Below, in pieces: positions 10,535-22,167 of a DNA stretch of 64,000 nt. The stretch's first letter is position 1, and each line of letters starts with the position of its first letter. Below the pieces are notes generated by a model, which worked only from the letters and a program-made list of their open reading frames with translations, was not told the DNA's origin and did not search any database. Position numbers and translations under genes: made by a program. Source of the DNA: Dillenia suffruticosa (taxonomy: Eukaryota; Streptophyta; Magnoliopsida; Dilleniales; Dilleniaceae); NCBI GenBank assembly GCA_033439265.1, contig JAVTVX010000027.1, positions 14,709,001-14,773,000 on the forward strand. The letters are read 5' to 3'.

Positions 10535-13500
10535 GAGACCAATCTCATTCCATAAATTAGGGAGGGAAATAATCCCATGTGCATGTGTTATTGCCAAAAT
10601 TTAGTTCCCCTTCTTCATTGCGTTGGATGGGCCAATGAATGCAGATGCTTTGTCCGGCGAGTTGGTCACCTCTCCCAGATCAAATGGGTGAAGATAATCG
10701 AAATTTGGCAATAATAAGTCAACTTTCGTCGGATATTTTTTCAAATGCAACTTCTCTCCCTCTTTTACCATTTGTGACTTTTATTCCTCCGTCTTCTACC
10801 ACGTCAACCTTCTGTGAATTACTTTGTGGTATTAAAAAATAATTAATTTTATTCCATATTCGTATTTGAAAGATTTTCGATTGTTTCGAGGAGGCTCAAG
10901 GAAACGGTTTTATTTTGTTTTAGAATAACAGTAGGTGCCTCTTTCAAAATTATTTTTATTCTATCTTGTTTTATTTGCAATATTTATATATTAAATTAAA
11001 GAATTTTTAATAAAAAAATATTTAATTTTGCAAGTAAAAATCATTTCTTAGTTAGAATTAAATTATGATGATGTTGATTATTTTTATGTGAAAATTGACC
11101 TTGTCTAACTTGAACCAGAACTCAACTTTTAAACAAATTGTTGTTTTTGTAGTTGTTATTTTTTTTTTTGTTAGGGAATTGAGATGGGAATAAGATTTGA
11201 GTTTTAAAATTTCATACATCTAGTTGGTTCGATATTCTTTAAATAAAATTTTAGATTTAAATTTTATATATGAAAAAAATAGATATATGAAAATTTTGTC
11301 ATTTAAGGATTCAACCCGTCTCGAATCGAATTTAATCAAAATCAATATGATTACTGGATATTGTTGGTTTATTAAAAAAATAAATAATATAAGGAGAATG
11401 TTGACTCATTTGGATAACCATCTACCATTATTCGAATTCCCATATAATTTGGGACATTGCTAACATGATTACGTTTAATTTTTAGATTCAACTTGGGCAG
11501 AAAAAAATGAAAATGGTATTGTTCACATTAAGAGAAAATGTAGCGTTGGGACAAAAATGAAAAGGGTATTGTTCATATTTAAGAATCTTTAACATTCAAG
11601 AATGGTGATGTCGATAGCTTGTACGTCTTGATATCAAAGCTTTATTTTGCATTTTAAATTAACCTGTACATGGCCAAATTGAAAACCCCATATTTTAAGA
11701 AAGGAAAATATATATATATTGGATGATGATACAGTCTGTTGCCACGTTTTTCTTTGTATTTTAAAGAGGATTCTGATAGGATGATGATATATTGCAGGGA
11801 GATTAGGTTCTCAGACAACGCAAACTGGGGAGATTTTGATCAATGGTCGCAAGCAAACTCTGGCCTTTGGTACTTCGGTATGAATTTGGTTTCAGATGTC
11901 AACCAGTTTCTATAAATTCATCAAACACCAAATAATTTTATCAAACAAATTTATTTTTTATTTATTGTTATAAGAAGTGGGTCAAGTTTTGTATAAACTT
12001 GAATATATAAGTTAAGAAAAAAATTCTAATAATGACATTAAAAATTTTAAACACCTGAGATTAACCCAAATTCACAAAAAAAAAAAATTATGATATGGAA
12101 AATATAAATTTTTATTTTATAATTAATTTTCAATCAATATAATTCATCCCGCCTTAAACAATCCTCATGCAGTCAAAATGCAATTTTGCAATAAACAAAA
12201 TTATTCGTAATTAAGTAATTAGATAACTTGTGGAGTTTGCTTTAAGTAATTTCATTCCCTTGTTTTTTTGGGCAATTCCACGATTGAAGCCTGACATTCT
12301 AATCTTAACTTTGTTCATGTTCATACATATTTTCATACTTTGCTTTAACTAATGGTAGGATAGTGGGGAAGAATGATTTTCTCTATGAAAAATCTGTCTT
12401 AGAAGAAAACAAAACATGTATCTAATATCACCGTAGGTTGGCTCAACTGAATATGAGTTTAGTTCCCTTAAACATACCTGAGATTCGACTGCTCATGTGT
12501 ATGGAGCGTTCCCCATTGGGTGACCCGCCCTCCGAAAAGGAGCTACTGCAGCGGTCGGTCCGGATTAATCGGGGCGAAGTCCCAGATATCGGACGGTATC
12601 CAAGACATGGTACCAAAAAAAAAACATGTATCTAATTAACAATAATATTTTCATACTTTTGATTTAATTTGTTTCTTATCATTCAGGCATATGTGACACA
12701 AGATGATACTCTAATGACAACGTTGACCGTAAGAGAAGCTGTATACTACTCTGCTCAGCTCCAACTACCAGACTCTATGTCAACCGCTGCGAAGAAGGAG
12801 AGGGCAGAGACAACAATACGGGAAATGGGGTTGCAAGATGCCATTGACACAAGAATAGGAGGGTGGAGTGTGAAAGGACTTAGCGGTGGGCAAAAGAGGA
12901 GAGTCAGTATATGCATCGAAATCTTGACTAGACCAAAGCTTCTGTTCCTTGATGAGCCAACTAGCGGGCTAGATAGTGCAGCGTCTTACCATGTCATGAA
13001 TCGACTCGCTAAGCTTGCTCGACTGGATGGAAGGACTGTCATTGCATCAATCCATCAGCCAAGTGGTGAAGTCTATGAGCTTTTCAATAATCTTTGCCTT
13101 CTTTCATCTGGCAGGACTGTCTACTTTGGTTCTGCTTCAGCTGCCAATGAGGTACCATATACAAATTCAACCTACTCTATGTATATATTAATTGATTTTG
13201 TGACACAAGGTGATTGCTCAAATAAATGTGGCACATTATAAATTTGAGGTTTGAGTCCTATTAATAGAAGTTGTTTGTGAAAATATCCAGAAATTCTAAG
13301 TTACAGAAGGTTTTGTGGATGTTTAACATCTTTGTGGGCCTATAGTGATAGACTTGGCCAAAATATAGTAGCTATAGTTTGAACCAGGCATCACATGGTG
13401 GGCAAGCCTATGAACGCTAAGGTCTGTGAAACCTAAGAGGCTGTTGGTTGCCCCGCTACACTTTCACTTAGAAAGAATACCCGAAGGTGACCCCTAGTGA

Positions 13501-15222
13501 TACATCAGCTAAATGTATGTCTTAGGCTGGTACCAAAATGACTAACTTTGTAAGGTTAGATTAGAGTCTAAATCTTGTTCTATCAGGCTGATGTGTTTGG
13601 CCAAACATTTGTGGAGAGAAATGCTAAATTGGCTAATTTCACTTGTTAGGATGCTGTACATAGATTTGGTAATTTGCAGTATAACAGCCTAAGTCTCTAA
13701 TACTGCCTTCTAATAAATGCAGTTTTTTGCAATCAATGGATTTGCATGTCCAACGCTGAGGAACCCATCGGATCACTTCCTTAGAACTATCAATAAGGAC
13801 TTCGATGCGGTGAGTTTTGGCAATTCATTTAAGTACCGGCATTTGGTAGGAGGAACAATGTTCCTAATATCCAATTCTTCAAAAACATTTAGGACATAGA
13901 ACAAGGACTACGAGGTGGCGTGACAAATGCAGAAGAAGCCACTCACATTCTAGTGAATTCGTATAAGTTATCAGAGTCATGCCAAAATGTTTTGCAGCGA
14001 ATTTCTGCAATATGCCAACAGGTGCACAATTTATTCGCAATTTGCTTTGAACACTTTTTAACAATAGTTTAGGCATCTGAAACTGAGCACAGAATGATCA
14101 ATGTCACAGAAAGGAGGAGTGCTAAAGAAAAGGGGAAGCCAAGCAAGCTTTCTCACGCAATGTCTTGTTCTTACAAGGCGATCATTTGTGAATATGTATC
14201 GTGATCTAGGCTACTATTGGCTTCGCTTTGCAATCTACATTGCATTATGCTTATGTGTGGGCACTATTTTCTACCAAGTAGGCCACTCATATGGTTCAAT
14301 TCAGGTAACTATTATAGAATGGAAAATCTTTGCTCAATCATGCCACGGATCAAATGAGCTCTGCTTATGATTGTGCTGCACAATTTTCAGGCCCGAGGTT
14401 CAATGCTTATGTTTGTGGCTGCATTCTTAACTTTCATGGCAATTGGAGGATTCCCTTCTTTTGTGGAGGACATGAAAGTAAGTATCACACACACACACAC
14501 ACACACATTCTGCAAACACTGACTAACATGTTCATAATTTGCTAATTAAAAATCAGATTTTTGGTCGAGAAAGATTAAATGGGCACTATGGAGTTGGAGC
14601 GTTTGTGTTTGGGAACACATTCTCATCCATTCCCTACTTAATCATGATCTCTGTAATTCCGGGAGCAATAGCTTACTACCTTGTTGGACTTCAAAGCAGC
14701 TTGGATCACTTTGTCTACTTTGCTTTGGTCCTCTTTGTCTGCATGATGTTGGTAGAGAGCCTAATGATGATCGTTGCAAGCATTGTGCCCGATTTCCTCA
14801 TGGGAATCATCACAGGCGCAGGAATTCAAGGCGTGATGATGTTGAATGGAGGATTCTTTAGATTGCCTGATGATCTTCCCAAGCCTGTTTGGAGATATCC
14901 AATGTACTACATTGCATTCCATAAGTATGCGAATCAAGGGTTCTACAAGAACGAATTTGAAGGACTGACATTTCCGAACAATCAAGCTGGCGGGCCACCA
15001 ACCATCACTGGTGATGAGGTTCTGAGAAGTATTTGGGAAGTTGAGATGTACTCCAAGTGGGTAGATCTTGGTATCTTATTGGGAATGGTTCTTGTGTACC
15101 GGCTCATGTTTTGGGGAATCATTAAGATGGCTGAGAAGGTTAAGCCTATCATTAGAGCTCTTAAAGCATCTTCTGCAAAGCATTCAAACCAAGCCGTGGA
15201 CCATACACCTCACACCATTTGA
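9423..15222 (+). CDS. ABCG (WBC) half-size ABC transporter, 8 exons, complete
   Basis: ATP-driven membrane exporter of the plant ABCG half-transporter family (relatives move cuticular lipids, volatiles or hormones); the substrate here is unknown. Exons by GT-AG sites and unbroken frame: 9423-9936, 11798-11877, 12687-13151, 13723-13809, 13893-14021, 14110-14304, 14391-14477, 14557-15222 (stop TGA), giving 740 codons, near the usual 650-750. Order is nucleotide-binding domain then membrane domain, the ABCG arrangement. Walker [10 protein letters not shown] at residues 157-165, Q-loop Gln about 203, signature LSGGQ 263-267, Walker B LLFLDE 283-288, H-loop His about 321 in ASIHQPSGE. About six hydrophobic segments follow between roughly 455 and 725 (exons 6-8), including [10 protein letters not shown] and ERLNGHYGV typical of ABCG11/ABCG1-like members. 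The first ~115 residues are polar and low-complexity. The start is the first ATG after the TC leader. No key residue is missing, so it should work as a homo- or heterodimer. Confidence 0.95.
9937..11797 (+). other. ABCG intron 1 (1.86 kb)
   Basis: GT at 9937 and AG before 11798; it splits the Gly codon that closes the Walker A block. AT-rich and without coding potential. It holds a 35-nt T run (10498-10532). No transposon was recognised in it. Confidence 0.85.
10498..10532 (+). repeat. Poly(T) run, 35 nt, in ABCG intron 1
   Basis: Uninterrupted T homopolymer. It could be the reverse-complement poly(A) tail of a retroposon, but I saw no matching body or target duplication. Confidence 0.8.
12427..12620 (+). 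mobile_element. tRNA-derived SINE in ABCG intron 2
   Basis: A 194-bp GC-richer insert in an AT-rich intron ends in a run of A and is flanked by an exact 16-bp direct repeat, AAAACATGTATCTAAT (12411-12426 and 12621-12636), the mark of LINE-assisted retroposition. The 5' part resembles RNA polymerase III promoter boxes: TGGCTCAACTG (A box, about 12440) and GAGATTCGACTGC (B-box-like, about 12480), about 40 bp apart as in tRNA-derived SINEs. The family was not identified. The perfect duplication suggests a fairly recent insertion. Confidence 0.85.
13152..13722 (+). other. ABCG intron 3 (571 bp)
   Basis: GT-AG intron with higher GC than the other introns in its middle part (about 13330-13560). 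No ORF or recognised repeat, though its composition would fit an old insertion. Confidence 0.7.
14486..14507 (+). repeat. (CA)11 microsatellite in ABCG intron 7
   Basis: Eleven CA units inside a 79-bp intron (14478-14556). Confidence 0.85.
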
Positions 15223-15253
15223 CACCATTATATTAGACAGTTTTTTACTGTTA

Positions 15254-15460
15254 CCGGCATCTTTTTATATATATCAAGTAATACTATCCCAAAATGTTAA
15301 CATTCTGTTAACATATCATATATTTGGGAGAATATTTAATTAGTTTAACTTTAAGACTTTTGTTTTATATACATATCTCAACTTGTATAAGCATCTCGTT
15401 TGTTTAATACAATAAAATATAGAAAACTTTATCTCTCATATTATTTCTCTCTATTTTTTT
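15254..15460 (+). repeat. Copia 1 5' LTR, 5'-truncated
   Basis: Aligns from CATCTTTTTATATATATCAA to the corresponding part of the 3' LTR (from about 20437), sharing TTAGTTTAACTTTAAGA, CAACTTGTATAA and CAATAAAATATAGA. The first ~110 bp of the full LTR are absent here. It contains AATAAA (about 15412), so it may supply the ABCG transcript's polyadenylation signal. Confidence 0.75.
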
Positions 15461-15462
15461 TA

Positions 15463-15476
15463 TGGTATTAGAGCCC
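15463..15476 (+). other. Copia 1 primer binding site
   Basis: TGGTATTAGAGCCC differs by one base from the TGGTATCAGAGC site complementary to initiator tRNA-Met used by plant copia elements. It directly follows the 5' LTR. Confidence 0.75.
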
Positions 15477-15639
15477 AATATATCTCTATTTTTAACACTA
15501 CACAACAGGAACGAGATTTATTAAAAACTCGGTATTCTATTTATGATGATCTCAATCGATTTTAACTCGATATACATCATCATCACATACAACAACAACT
15601 TGGCTAAACTATCCATAGTTACGTGTTTAAACAACAATG

Positions 15640-16010
15640 ACCCTCAGATCAATTGACACTTGGAGATCCTACATGGTCTAACACTGATGCAGCCACTTTA
15701 TATGCTAATATTCATGATCACCAGCAAATATGGCATTTATTGATGACTTTCCAAGATGAATTTGAACCCATCCGCAACTCCCTTCTTCATCATGGTTCTT
15801 TATGCAATCTCAATACTGTCATCAGGAAGTTGATCATAGAAGAAAGTTGTCTCAATGTTGTTCGCATCGACCAACCTCGCCTTATTAGTCTTCTTCATTT
15901 TAGAAATCAGCTAAAAGTCTCGAAAAGGATATTGTAGTTACTGCAAAAAGATTGGTCATCACTTCTCTGAATGCAAAACAAGATTCAAACATACATTTAG
16001 ACAACAGACG
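15640..16010 (+). pseudogene. Copia 1 gag fragment with CCHC zinc knuckle
   Basis: The frame at 15653-15937 shows a copia gag core (WHLLMTFQDEFEPIRNSLLH). After a shift it continues with the nucleocapsid knuckle CSYCKKIGHHFSEC (about 15928-15970), an intact C-x2-C-x4-H-x4-C. A 33-bp direct duplication (TTTAGACAA-AGACGTTT-GACAAGGTAATTC, about 15998-16060) follows. The N-terminus is not in one frame. Gag normally packages the element RNA in virus-like particles. Confidence 0.75.
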
Positions 16011-16639
16011 TTTAGACAAGGTAATTCTTTTAGACAATAGACGTTTGGACAAGGTAATTCTTTTAAATCCCTTCACACTCAGCTTGCTACTCTTGTTGCT
16101 GCTACCACTGAGGGTCCACAAGAGAGCTATTCTTCCAAAACTTGGAATTCTCCTAAGTTTTCCTTAAAAGATCTTTAAATGCTTCTTTAGTAATTTCAAC
16201 TAGATTTTGATACTCCTTCCCTTGCCTTGTCTGTCCAAACAGGTATCCCCCCATTCATCACACTTAGATTTTACATGTTGCAATTGCATGACTTTTGACG
16301 TATCTATCTTTGAATCTTCCACTATTTCTCTTACTTTTCATGTTATTCATATTGCTAATAATTCTACTTACATCTTCAAAGTATAGGCACTGATAAGACA
16401 TGTAACTTATAGTTATCAAATACTTTTCTTATTCCAAAATTATCTTTAAATCTCATATCTATTGGTCAACTATGTGACATTGGTGTTGACTTATATTTTT
16501 TGAGTCGTGGTTGTGTTTTGTAGGATCCATAGATAGGCAAGATCCCTGGAACAAGACATAAGGTTGGTCTAGTTACTGTTGCTGTTTTAACTACTATCTA
16601 GCATTCTTGTCTTGGTTATCCTTTTGATGTTTGATTGGG

Positions 16640-19600
16640 ATCCCTCATCTCTAATGATTCCTGGGGACAAATCAAGTGTGCAAGTTTTGATTGTGTTACA
16701 TGTCAACTTTCAAAAGGTCATACTTTACATTTTTCTAATAATGATTTTACCTCTTTAGCACCTTTTAACTTGATTCGTTCTGATATTTGTGGACTTACCT
16801 TTCATGACACAAAAGGGAGGTTCATGTTATTATGTTATTTTTATTGATAATTTATCTCGTTATACATAGATTTATTTATTGCTCATAAGTCTGAATTATT
16901 TTCTACTTACTTTCGTTTTGCAAATATGATTCAGACTATATTCTCTTATGAAATCAAAATACTTTGCACCGATAATGTATGACAAGATACTATTATCCAA
17001 AGATCTTGTCCAAAAACCTCTCAACAAAATGGTCCGAGCTGAATGGAAACAAAGACATATTCTAGTTATCGTTCGAACCATCCTCAAAAGTTCCTCATGT
17101 CGAGAAATATTTTAGGGAGAAGCAACTCTTAAAGCTATGAATACTATCAACCATATTCTCACTCCAGTCATTTGTGATATCTCTTTTTATAAACAACTAT
17201 ATAATTGTGTTTCTAGCTACCACTCTCTCAAAGTCTTTGGTAGCACCTGCATTGTTCTTCTTCAACCTCAAGAGCATACTAAACTAGAACCACGAGTATG
17301 ATTATATTGTTTCCTAGGATAGGAAATATAATACAAAGGGTATAGATGTTGGGATCCATTATCTCAAAAATTTTTTATCTCTAGACACGTAATCTTTTGG
17401 AAACACAAAATTTTCTCAACTCTTTTCCAATTCAAAATCAGCAACCCTTTTTAACCGTTCTTCTCTAACCCAATTGTACATCTATTTCCTGATATTTCTC
17501 TTATAGGTTATTTTAATAACCCATGTAGCTTGACCTTACCTCCATATGCTCTTATCGACTCTTTTGTAACTGTGGATCCATCATATACTCCAATGGATCA
17601 TCCTTCACCTCTTTCAAATGATCCAATACTGACCCTCTATGGTAGTAAGTAATGGTAGAAGAACTATAGACTTTTATCTGCACAAATACATGGGACATAG
17701 TCAACTTACCTTCAGAAAAGTATGTTGTCAAGAGCAAATGGGTCTACAAAATAAAGGGTCTATTGATCAGTACATGACTCGACTTGTAGGAAAAGCTTTA
17801 CATAGGAGTACGACATTAATTACGATAAGACATTTGTCCTTGTAACTCATTTAATCTTAGTCTATAGTCCCATTGATGTTGCTGCTAGTAAATGTTAGCC
17901 GTTATTTCAAACAAATGCCAAGCATGCCTTCTTCAATGGCGATCTAACCGAAGAAGTATACATACAACCCCTACCAAATTATAATCATCCATTAAATAAA
18001 TTTGTCATTTTCACAAAATCTTATACGGTCTTAAACAAACACTTCGGATATGATTTTCTAAATTTAGTACCACAATTAGCCGTCTTGGTTTTCATTCTAG
18101 TGCTTATGATCATGGCTTGTTTGTTCGAAAAACCAATCGGATGACAACTCTTCTTCTTCTCAATATCGATGATATAATCATCACCAGTGATTAGGACTGT
18201 CAATTGGGCCAGGCCGGCCCGAGCTCGACCCATTTTGAAGGGCCGAGCTTGCCTCATTTTAGGGTGTCGGGCCGAGTTTGGGTCTATTTTTTATACTCGT
18301 TTTAATTTTAGGTTGAGCCTGAACATTAATACGTTTGACCTGATATAAGCCCGGCCTATTTAAAAATACCAAGCATTCATATAAATTTTTTTGGGCACAG
18401 GGGTATGATGGTCAATTAAAGAATTTGGAATGAAATGGAAGGTCGCAATTTCGATTTTGTGCATATATTGTGGTCTACAGTTGTTACATCAATTAGCCAA
18501 CTCTATTTCTTGTACTTTTGACACAAAGGAAATTACAATTAGCCATGTATCCCCATTTCTCAATATGATTTTATTTGAAATCCCACCAACATTTCCCAAA
18601 ATGTCATTCCATGTATAGTGAGAGAGGCACCGGGGACCAAAACCAATATACCATTTATCTTCTTTCCCCCCTCTCTCTCCATAATCCATATACCAAAAAA
18701 GAGGCGTTGGGGTTTGTGCAAACACCTTACTCCCTCTCTCCCTCCCCCTCTCTCATGTGTCTCTTCCTCTCCCATAACCGCCTCTCCCTCTTCCCTCTCC
18801 GGCAGCCACGCCACCAACCCTGTCTCCTCTGGCTGCCAACATCACCATCCGATGATGGCTAGATTCTCTTTCTTTTCATCTTTCTCTTATTGTTCTCATC
18901 GTTTTTTCTCCCATATCTCCCGTCGCCATCACCCCCTCCTTCGTTGGAGTTTGTTCCATGCACGAAATGCTGGAAGTGAAAGGATCACTAGAGAAACCCT
19001 TTTCTCTCCCCATGCAATTGCCTCTTTCTCTCTCTTAGTATCTTTCTCTCACTACCATTGGCAGCGATTCGTCTTCTCTTCGCCGTCCTCATCGCCATGT
19101 GACTTATGATAAGTGACGATGCTTCTTCATGAACATCTACATCTGTTTTATCTAATCAAAACCCACTCCTACAGTTTGGATTTGGAAGCTTTCGCTTTTT
19201 TTTTTTTGGGATTTGGATCTTAAATGAGTCGAGATTGGCCCGAAATGGGCCTGAGGCCCTATTAATTTCTTGGGCTGAGCTTGAGCCTTAATTCTTCAAG
19301 CTCTTTCGAGCTGAGTTTGGGCTGGAATGCATAAAATTTCAAACAGGTCAAGCTTGGGATCCCGACTCAAAACGCTCGATTACCAGCCGTACCAGCGATG
19401 AGACTAATGCCATCTCTGCTCTTAATTCATTTCTCCACCGGTATTTTGAAATGAAAGATCTAGATATTCTCAGTCATTTTTTTGGGTATTGAGGTTACAT
19501 CCATTGAGTGTAGATATTTTTTATCTCAAACAAAATATAGTACCGACCTTATCTCATGTGCCAGCATCACGGATATTAAAATGGTCAACACTTCTCTTGA

Positions 19601-20290
19601 ACCAATGCTCATCTCTCAACTACTTAAGGGACTTTTCTCAGTGATGCTACTTTTTATTGTCAACTAGTTGGTAGTTTTATTTATCTTACTGTATTAGATC
19701 TCAACATTGCCTATACTATTCATTATTAATCAATTTATGAGTGCACCACGAATCACTAACTTTTTGGCTATTTGCATTTTTCGTTACATTCAAGGCACTC
19801 TATTTCATAGTTTTCATTTGTGTAGCTCATCTTTACTAGAACTACGGGTATATTCTGATACTAATTGGGGTGATAACCTAACTGATCATCGCTCCACTAC
19901 CAAATATTGTTTGTTTTTTGGTATCTCCCTCATCTTTTGGTGTAACAAGAAACAAATAATTGTCTCTCATTTTAGTACAATAGTAGAATACCGAGCCCTT
20001 ACTGATACCACTTCTAATCTCCTTTGATTATGATGGCTCCTCCAAGACATGGGTATCACCTCCTCCTCAGCCATTCCTCTTCATTATAATGAAATGCCAA
20101 GCAAATTGCAAACAATGATATATTTCATGAATGTACCAAACATATTGAAATTGACTGTCACCTTGTGCAACATCATGTCCTTGCGGCACTGTTCAACTTA
20201 TTACTATCTCTTTCCAATCTCAGATTTCATATATTTTCACCAAGTCACACTTAACTCGGCGATTTCAAAATCTAATTCGCAAATCCAAAA
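16640..20290 (+). pseudogene. Copia 1 pol (integrase, RT, RNase H), interrupted and frameshifted
   Basis: Pre-integrase and integrase traces at 16640-17400 (CVTCQLSKGH, LIRSDICG). RT begins near 17690 (NKGSIDQYMTRLVGKA) and reaches an intact IDDI core (about 18165-18178), where the hAT splits it. It resumes at 19400 with DTNAISALNSF and FGYCH-distal RT motifs on the far side. RNase H is at 19800-20150 (YSDTNWGDNLTDHRSTT, VEYRALTDTTS). Multiple stops and shifts make it non-functional. The region before 16640 is too decayed to place the protease. Confidence 0.85.
18192..19391. mobile_element. Non-autonomous hAT element (1.2 kb) inside copia 1 RT
   Basis: Flanked by an 8-bp target duplication with one transition, CCAGTGAT (18184-18191) and CCAGCGAT (19392-19399). 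The ends are imperfect terminal inverted repeats: TAGGACTGTCAATTGGGC at the left and, read in reverse complement, TACGGCTGGTAATCGAGC at the right, the TAGGGCTG-type end of plant hAT elements. GGCCGAGCTTG/GGGCTGAGCTTGAG words form subterminal repeats. Removing it reconnects the copia RT frame. No hAT transposase is seen; the centre (about 18420-19200) is pyrimidine-rich and may be captured host DNA. Confidence 0.88.
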
Positions 20291-20325
20291 TGGCAGACTT
20301 CTTACTAGTTTGAGTTTGAGGGGGA

Positions 20326-20659
20326 TGTTAACATATATGTTATCTTCTATATGTTAATATACATATTATAAGTATTCTTAGAGGATATATATGACACTAT
20401 ATGCGGTCATTATGTCAAATATTTCTAACTATTATCAACATCTTTTTATATAGATCAACTCAAATATTATAATATGTCAATATTGTGTCAAAATATGTTG
20501 ATATATCAAAACTATTTGATTAGCTTGACTTTAAGATATTCCTTTTATGTACATAGTCCAACTTGTATAAATATTTCATTTGTTCAATATATTAAATGCA
20601 CAATAAAATATAGAGAACTTTCTCTCTCATATTATCTCTATCTATTTTCTTCCATAACA
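20326..20659 (+). repeat. Copia 1 3' LTR (334 bp)
   Basis: Starts TGTTAACATAT directly after GAGGGGGA and ends near CCATAACA. It shares its second half with the truncated 5' LTR. Confidence 0.8.
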
Positions 20660-20749
20660 ATGTGCTTTTATATTATATTTGATTGAATTCTTTTGAGAAG
20701 ATAAAAAAGATAGCTTCTAATAAACCATAAATTTTTTAGCCAAAATGAC

Positions 20750-21150
20750 ATCTCACTCTCTCTTTCCTTCGCTTACTTTCTTTCTCGGTGAAGTTCTTGC
20801 TGCCTTGGCTGGCTTCTTGGAATACGCTTTAGGCTTGGCAGGAGCTTTAGCCAATTTTATTATAGTTTCCTTCTTTGTCTTTGTAGCCTTCTACCTTAGC
20901 TTCTTCGATTTGGTAGCCTTTAGCCTTTGGCTTTATCGGCTTTGTAACCTTCTGCCTTTAGCTTCTTCTTTGTTGTGGACTTCACACCAACAACAGTTTC
21001 TTGAAGTTCAGAGGAACATATTTCTACTTCTTGTTCATCTTCTCCCTTCGATGTGTCCACACAGAAAGAAGCAAAGTGTCTTCCCTTCTTCTTCTTATCC
21101 GCCTATGATGCCTCTTTAGGTTTCTTCTCTATTTTTTGCTGATTTGGTAG
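20750..21150 (-). pseudogene. Lys/Ala/Pro-rich, histone H1-like fragment
   Basis: Read on the minus strand, 20860-20760 encodes AKAPAKPKAYSKKPAKAART followed by SPRKKV, the composition of a plant linker-histone tail. Upstream (21120-20900) the frames give TTKKKLKAEGYKAD and KKKKGKHF in a different phase, with stops. A Met-Ala-Thr-Lys start-like stretch is near 21148. No winged-helix H1 globular domain can be recognised, so the call rests on composition only. It lies between copia 1 and the gypsy LTR. The plus-strand reading is a hydrophobic shadow. Confidence 0.35.
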
Positions 21151-21307
21151 CCATTTATAAGTGATAGAGATAGAGAGAGAGAGATTTGAAATTGGTTGAA
21201 GAGATAAAGAGGAGGAGGGTTTTGGATTTGGAGTGGGAATGAAAGAATTGAAGAGGAAAAAATTGAGAATGAAAAATCGAAAGAATATCAAAGAATTGGA
21301 AGGGAAG

Positions 21308-22167
21308 TGTTGAAACCAAATTTAACTCTATAGTAAATCGTCCTTCTGGCTTGAATAGGGAACCAGTGATGTTACACTTGCTGGGTTGTCTTCAGAGTGT
21401 AGACAAGCAAAAAACCTACCGAAGGTGGCTCCAATGGAGGAGTCTCCAACATCAAGTCAGAAAGAGAGATAAAGGGGAATGAAAGACTAAAAGAGTCTGA
21501 GCCTTGTCTAGTCATGTGCTATAAGTAGAGCAAAGTGTGCATACCTTACAAGTTGCCTCTACATTGTATATTTAGCATGTGGAGTGAGTGTTGTATGCGT
21601 TTAGGGATGTAGAAACCCTACTTACCCTATGGGAAGATAGCTGAAAATCTTTCGAGATTACAAAAATCATAGTTGTAAACTTTCTATAGATTTAGAATCT
21701 TTTGAGATAGGAAAGTTACAGGTGCTTTCATAGGGAACAAGGAAGTCTCCATTAGGAGATTTACTTCCTAATCGAGAGAGATCATGGTAGATTCGTATCG
21801 ATTTAAGAAAATGTTAAATTTGTTAAAGATTTCTTTTCTTGTTGGATAATCACGACTAGGACCCGTCGCGTAATATGAATTATCTTTGTAAGGATCGAGA
21901 GTTCAAAAGGTCAAAAAAGAATGACCAAGCAATGCATAGAGAGAAGTAAGATAATGGTCGAGAGGGTTTTATTGAGTGGTGACCTGGATGAATAACGATT
22001 CAGAGAACGTTATACTGAGAGACTAAGGTTGAAAGAGGAACTTCAACCGAATAGAGATGTGAGAGTAAGAGTATTTGCTGAGAGACCAGACTTAGCAGTT
22101 TGCAGGCTTTATGATTATGGACCTTCTAAGACTTCGTGGTAATGGGTCAATGGACTTTGTACCATCA
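21308..22167 (-). repeat. Gypsy 3' LTR (860 bp)
   Basis: Begins TGTTGAAACCAAATTTAACT and ends GTACCATCA on the plus strand. It matches the right LTR along its length, for example CGTCCTTCTGGCTTGAATAG against CGTCCTTCTGGCTCAAACGG. The matching ends of both copies fix the boundaries. Confidence 0.85.

Larger units (their letters stand above)
15254..20659 (+). mobile_element. Ty1-copia LTR retrotransposon (copia 1), decayed
   Basis: A truncated 5' LTR (about 15254-15460), an initiator-tRNA-Met type primer site, gag, integrase, reverse transcriptase and RNase H in copia order, a GAGGGGGA purine tract and a 334-bp 3' LTR (20326-20659). It starts about 30 bp after the ABCG stop codon, and a non-autonomous hAT has inserted in its RT (18192-19391). 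Every coding block has stops or frameshifts. No target duplication could be assigned because the first ~110 bp of the 5' LTR are missing. Confidence 0.9.

Noticed and set aside
13330..13560. Possible insertion in ABCG intron 3
   Set aside because: Only a composition shift; no ends, tail or duplication seen.
18618..19109. 163-codon plus-strand frame inside the hAT
   Set aside because: No domain, Ser/Pro/His low complexity, several overlapping frames are equally open. Kept only as possible cargo.
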